Shown: positions 61,049 through 64,000 of the stretch, in pieces | Layout: each line of letters opens with the position of its first letter | How positions within the stretch are numbered: the stretch's first letter is position 1 | NCBI RefSeq assembly: GCF_029269835.1 | Contig: NZ_JARJBB010000009.1 | Span: 186,001 to 250,000 of the forward strand | Direction: 5' to 3' | DNA from: Streptomyces tropicalis | GTDB taxonomy: Bacteria > Actinomycetota > Actinomycetes > Streptomycetales > Streptomycetaceae | Length of the DNA stretch: 64,000 bases | The notes under the pieces: generated by a model | What the model was told of the DNA's origin: nothing | What the model saw: only the letters and a program-made list of their open reading frames with translations | Database searches by the model: none | Program-made: the position numbers and the translations under genes

Positions 61049-61071
61049 AGTGGCTATGGCCTCTAGCCACT
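61049..61071. promoter_or_regulatory. Operator upstream of the second GntR gene
   Basis: Perfect inverted repeat AGTGGCTA-TGGCCTC-TAGCCACT (61049-61071), 17 bases before the GntR ATG, with another GTGGCC at 61081. It shares the GTGGC/GCCAC core with 60213-60255. It also lies in the divergent promoter of the DUF1152 gene. Confidence 0.75.
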
Positions 61072-61113
61072 ATAGGGTGAGTGGCCAGCACCGAAGCCCG
61101 TAATGTGGAGCAC

Positions 61114-62208
61114 ATGACGCGGTTGATCGTCGCAGCAGGAGGAGGGGGCGACGCAGTCGCCTCCGCAATGCTTCACGCCGCCCTGTACGGCGACGAGGAC
61201 CAGGCGGTGATCCTCACGTACGCCTGGGACCGTCTTCTCGTCGACCCTGTCCCGGGTCCCCGAGGAGCCGACAGCTTCACTGGCCTGGAGCCACTTACTC
61301 GGTCCGTCTGGTCGGTGCCGGCCGAGGCCCAGCCGATCGCCCCGGCAGGCTCAACACTCCCCCGGCTCGCAGCGGAGCTCCCGCACACCCTTGCCCTGCT
61401 CGACCCGCAACACGGTGCCGAGGGCATCACCCGCCAGCTCGAAGAACTGGTGGACCACCTCTCCCCCACGTCGATCGACCTCCTGGACGTGGGCGGAGAC
61501 ATCCTCGCCCAGGGCGATGAGCCCACACTGAAGAGCCCACTGGCCGACGCCCTCACCCTTGCCGCCTCCTGCCAGGTGAACGCGCCGGTTCGCTTGCTGG
61601 TCGCAGGCCCAGGCCTGGACGGCGAGATCGCACCCGAAATCCTGCGCCCCGCATTCGGTCCCCTCGTCCACACCTTCACGGCGGGGGACACCGAAGCAGT
61701 CGGCGACGTGCTGGAGTGGCATCCCTCAGAGGCAACCGCGATGCTCGCGGCAACAGCCCGGGGAGCCCGCGGCATCTGCGAGGTACGAGACGCCGGCCTT
61801 CCTGTAGCCCTCACCGACGAGGGGTCCACGGTCCACGAAGTCGACCTGGACGACGCGCTCAGCCGCAACGCTTTGGCCCGCGCCATCATGACGACCGCCA
61901 CCTTGGACGAGGCAGAAGCTCACAGCCGAGAAGTCTGCGACTTCTCCGAGATCGACTACGAGCGCAACAAGGCAGCATGGCTCACCGAACAGCCCTCGAC
62001 GAAGCTCGATCCCGCAGACGTGCTGTCCCGACTCGACGAGTTCCAAGCTGAGGCCCGAGCCCGCGGAGTGAGTCACACGACGTTCCGGCACATCACCGAA
62101 GCCCTGAACCTCAACGGTTGTCACCGGGATGAGCTCCGCCAACTCCTCATCAGGAGCCGCCCAGAGCAGTACGCGGCTCCCCTGTGGCGCATCCCAGCTG
62201 ACGACTGA
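61114..62208 (+). CDS. DUF1152 family protein (AICE cargo)
   Basis: A 364-residue soluble protein. RLIVAAGGGGDAVASAMLHA at the N-terminus and DLLDVGGDILAQGDEPTLKS near 130 are the hallmarks of DUF1152, which has a Rossmann-like nucleotide- or metal-binding core; WHPSEATAMLAATARGARGI near 210 also fits. The C-terminal third (YERNKAAWLTEQPSTKLDPA, THITEALNL-like helix) is helical. The activity is unknown. The start is ATG 61114 with GGAG four bases upstream. It is divergent from the second GntR gene and hence probably part of its regulon. Confidence 0.83.
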   Translation: MTRLIVAAGGGGDAVASAMLHAALYGDEDQAVILTYAWDRLLVDPVPGPRGADSFTGLEPLTRSVWSVPAEAQPIAPAGSTLPRLAAELPHTLALLDPQHGAEGITRQLEELVDHLSPTSIDLLDVGGDILAQGDEPTLKSPLADALTLAASCQVNAPVRLLVAGPGLDGEIAPEILRPAFGPLVHTFTAGDTEAVGDVLEWHPSEATAMLAATARGARGICEVRDAGLPVALTDEGSTVHEVDLDDALSRNALARAIMTTATLDEAEAHSREVCDFSEIDYERNKAAWLTEQPSTKLDPADVLSRLDEFQAEARARGVSHTTFRHITEALNLNGCHRDELRQLLIRSRPEQYAAPLWRIPADD

Positions 62209-62702
62209 GTTACAACCTTCTTTACGAGTTCAAGCCCCGGCTGCGCTCCGCTCCGCCGGGCGCGCTACCGGCTCCGCTCGGGGCGCCGCTCCTGCCTCCG
62301 GCCCGCTTCGCCCCGGCTGCGCCTCCGCGCGCCCACAGGTGGATAGGGCCGACGGCCATGAGTCGATCACCACATAGCGCGGCCCACGCTCAAGGACGAT
62401 GCCTCCGGCGGGGGATCGGCCGGCACCGGGATGGAGGGGGCGCCGTTCCCGACCGCGGGCCCGTAGAGGGCGTGCGTGGGGAGCTCCCATCCCGTCCGCC
62501 ATCGACCCAGGCAGAGCCGAGCAGACGCGGCCCAGGGCGTCAAGGTCGTTCGTACAGTGGCGCGCTCCACCTTGACGCCCTGAACCACGCCCGCTCCACG
62601 GTGTGTGGGTCGACGGCGGACGGGATGGGAGCTGGGGTGAGTGGTGGGTTGATGTTTGGGCGGGAGGCTACTCGTCGCCGATTCGCCGGTCAGAATGCGC
62701 AC
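62209..62702. other. Non-coding GC-rich stretch
   Basis: About 490 bases after the DUF1152 gene. The first 110 bases are a low-complexity run of CGGCTGCGCTCCGC-type motifs often seen as untranslated filler in Streptomyces. The remainder has only weak open frames. No RNA gene, terminator with T-run, or tRNA-derived att repeat is seen. Confidence 0.55.
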
Positions 62703-63035
62703 ATGCAGGAATCGTTCATGAACATCTATGGGCCTCGGGAGTCAGGGCCCTATCCGTGCCCATGCTGCGGGTGCCTCACCCTGTGCGAGCGTGGAGGCTT
62801 CGAGATCTGCGACGTCTGCTTTTGGGAGGACGACGGGCAGGACCAGCATGACGTCGATACTGTCCGAGGCGGCCCGAACGGTTCGCTGAGCTTGAGGCAG
62901 GCGCAGGAGAACTATCGAGAATTCGGAGCCTGCGACAGGCGAAGCCTAGGGAGCGTCCGGGATCCACGCCCTGATGAACGCCCCACAAGTGGCCAGCCAC
63001 ACGGCAAAGGGTCCCTCAGGAGCGCGTGGGACTGA
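62703..63035 (+). CDS. CPCC-family cysteine-rich zinc protein
   Basis: 110 residues (105 from ATG 62718, which has AGGA at good distance). Zinc-binding CPCC domain: YPCPCCGCLTLCERGGFEIC, DVCFWEDDGQDQHDVDTVRG, GGPNGSLSLRQAQENYREFG, ACDRRSLGSVRDPRPDE. The family is widespread in bacteria and commonly found near toxin/immunity or mobile cargo genes; its function is unknown. The C-terminal about 20 residues (TSGQPHGKGSLRSAWD) are non-conserved. Confidence 0.82.
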   Translation: MQESFMNIYGPRESGPYPCPCCGCLTLCERGGFEICDVCFWEDDGQDQHDVDTVRGGPNGSLSLRQAQENYREFGACDRRSLGSVRDPRPDERPTSGQPHGKGSLRSAWD

Positions 63036-63474
63036 AGGACCGTGGGCGAGCCCCCAACTTGTCACGAGTGCCTCGATGCGCTGACACCAGCGGCTGACAC
63101 CAACAAGGGCGCACGGCGCCGATCAACGCCGAACCTCAGCGGCAGCCGGCCCAAGGTTCAGCGGACGTATGTCGCGGCCGAGAGAGTGCCTCGATCAACC
63201 TGATAAGGATGAGGCCAGGCCTCAAAGCCTTCATTTCGTACGGGCGCCGTCCTCACCGTGGGGCGACGCCCATCGCCTTGACTCGGTGATTGAAACTCCA
63301 GCCCAAAGCCGCTCCACCGACCGCTCGTCGGAGTGCTGGCGCAAGGAGCACAGCAAGTACGCTAATCTGCCCTGTACTTGCCTTCGGGCATGCCAGAAAG
63401 CCGTGCGCGATCTTGGCGGGTCACTCGCACGGCCATGGCGTTTCAGATCTCGTTTCAACCTTGGAAGGTGACAG
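63036..63474. other. Non-coding or decayed stretch
   Basis: About 440 bases. Base composition is lower in G+C than elsewhere, with no codon bias. An open frame from 63169 lacks a ribosome binding site and recognisable domains. It contains the promoter of the small gene at 63475. Confidence 0.5.
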
Positions 63475-63681
63475 ATGAGCGAGCCGGAAGCCCTCCCTAG
63501 CGCATCCCAAGATGCGTTCACTGTAACCCATAACCCATTGCGCAACGCAATAGGTTCCGAACTGGAGCCCGAGGAGCCACCACACCGCCGCCGCGACGCG
63601 TGGCGACACCCACTCGCCGTGGCGGCACTGGGCAGCGCTGCGGCCAGCTTGATCACCGCTTTAACTCCTCTGATCAAGTAA
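63475..63681 (+). CDS. Small C-terminally membrane-anchored protein
   Basis: 68 residues. The polar N-terminal 45 residues (SEPEALPSASQDAFTVTHNP, LRNAIGSELEPEEPPHRRRD) are followed by one hydrophobic segment (HPLAVAALGSAAASLITALT) ending PLIK. GGAAGG precedes ATG 63475. No family is recognised; tail-anchored in design. Base use is less GC-biased than in core genes, consistent with acquired DNA. Confidence 0.6.
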   Translation: MSEPEALPSASQDAFTVTHNPLRNAIGSELEPEEPPHRRRDAWRHPLAVAALGSAAASLITALTPLIK

Positions 63682-63879
63682 CCCTGTCCGTGCCCCTCGT
63701 GTGCCCGAACGAGCGGTGCAACACAGCGACGAGGAGGGAGCCACGGGGAGCCCGCAGCGAAGCGCCAGGTCAGGAGGATCGCAGGTCCGCCCGGTCCCGG
63801 TTACGCGATCTTCCAAACTGGGTCCGTACCCCCCGTATCGTGGTCCCCGCCCAAGACCCCAGCCCGAGGAGGGTTCCTG

Positions 63880-64000
63880 GTGACCGCGTGGATAAGAGTC
63901 CGACTGCTGTCCAGCACAGCCGAGGGCGCTGTCTACACATGGGCCGATGACGAGGAACGCGCAGGCTGGCTGATCTTCACTCCGACAGGCGGCAGCTTCC
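63880..64000 (+). CDS. Partial gene at the right edge, unknown
   Basis: GTG 63880, preceded by GAGGAGGG seven bases upstream, opens a frame that stays open to the window end: TAWIRVRLLSSTAEGAVYTW, ADDEERAGWLIFTPTGGSF. Too short to assign a family; it reads like a soluble beta-rich domain. Confidence 0.55.
   Translation, partial: MTAWIRVRLLSSTAEGAVYTWADDEERAGWLIFTPTGGSF

Larger units (their letters stand above)
52361..64000. mobile_element. pSAM2-like actinomycete integrative and conjugative element (AICE), right end outside the window
   Basis: The module order is that of AICEs: tRNA gene, integrase, excisionase, RepSA-like initiator (overlapping operon), spd spread genes, TraSA/FtsK translocase, KorSA-like GntR repressor, second regulator, accessory genes. 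Conjugation in this class needs only the translocase and moves double-stranded DNA. All core modules look intact except the second GntR repressor (amber codon) and a DUF2637 gene without its own stop. The boundary to the right is not seen. Confidence 0.85.

Noticed and set aside
62230..62502. Minus-strand open frame after the DUF1152 gene
   Set aside because: Most of it is the low-complexity CGGAGC/GCTCCG run; no start signals.
63169..63471. Plus-strand open frame before the small membrane-protein gene
   Set aside because: No ribosome binding site, atypical codon use, ends where the Shine-Dalgarno sequence of the next gene lies.
62209..64000. Search for a second copy of the tRNA-Gly 3' end as attR
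   Set aside because: No match to the T-arm/acceptor sequence was found by eye; short resemblances such as GAGTTCAAGCCCC near 62227 match only a few bases.

Overview
The window is chromosomal DNA of a Streptomyces. Evidence: very high G+C with strong third-position GC bias, many GTG and TTG starts, DUF397/XRE and RepSA/Spd-type genes that are actinomycete-specific, and a complete HspR heat-shock regulon with HAIR operators. Most of it (about 1-52,200) is ordinary core chromosome. From the tRNA-Gly gene at 52,287 to at least the right edge it is an integrated pSAM2-like actinomycete integrative and conjugative element (AICE).

Core part, left to right. 72-3236: GbsR/MarR regulator divergent from an ABC exporter pair. 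3268-7304: Uma2-type nuclease-like protein, a cytochrome P450 and a NarL-type two-component pair. 7778-11,701: kynurenine pathway (formamidase-like hydrolase, TetR regulator, kynureninase, tryptophan 2,3-dioxygenase), which converts Trp to anthranilate and alanine. 12,070-14,342: two paralogous membrane proteins built of DUF347 repeats. 14,757-19,594: DUF3151 protein, MFS drug exporter, fructose-bisphosphate aldolase, orotate phosphoribosyltransferase, aldose-1-epimerase-like protein. 19,697-26,326: CoxG-like lipid/ligand-domain protein, membrane-fused spermidine synthase, DUF2617 protein, a Cys/His/Gly-tailed membrane peptide, TauE/SafE permease, aminotransferase. 26,442-31,160: small regulators (helix-turn-helix protein, XRE/DUF397 pair, RsbW-like ATPase), PIG-V-type mannosyltransferase, YbjN protein. 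31,389-45,032: the heat-shock block clpB ... hspR-dnaJ-grpE-dnaK with paired HAIR operators. Between clpB and hspR lies an unusual locus (34,720-37,480): a secreted peptide made of two 25-residue repeats, translationally coupled to a miniature Rieske-like protein that has lost its Fe-S ligands, flanked by two paralogous LuxR-type regulators. 45,214-52,003: Fe-S oxidoreductase with NarI-like membrane domain, ABM monooxygenase, Yip1 protein, a truncated GntR remnant, a small secreted protein, phosphoribosyltransferase-dcd operon.

AICE part. tRNA-Gly(CCC) is the attachment gene. Integrase, excisionase and the RepSA-like initiator form an overlapping operon pointing at the tRNA. They are followed by Spd spread genes, a TraSA/FtsK-like DNA translocase, a 116-aa accessory gene, a KorSA-like GntR repressor with GTTGACTT-type operators, a second regulatory module (RsbW-like ATPase, zinc-finger peptide, a second GntR repressor broken by one amber codon, AGTGGC/GCCACT operators), a DUF1152 protein, a CPCC zinc protein and small genes. 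I did not find a second copy of the tRNA 3' end before base 64,000, so the right attachment site is probably outside the window.

Most promising for follow-up: the repeat-peptide/mini-Rieske/LuxR locus; the amber-interrupted second GntR repressor and its two-operator circuit; the DUF2637 gene that runs in frame into a downstream spd gene; the DUF347 pair with a shared upstream box; and the large interrupted inverted repeat at 49,712-49,821.
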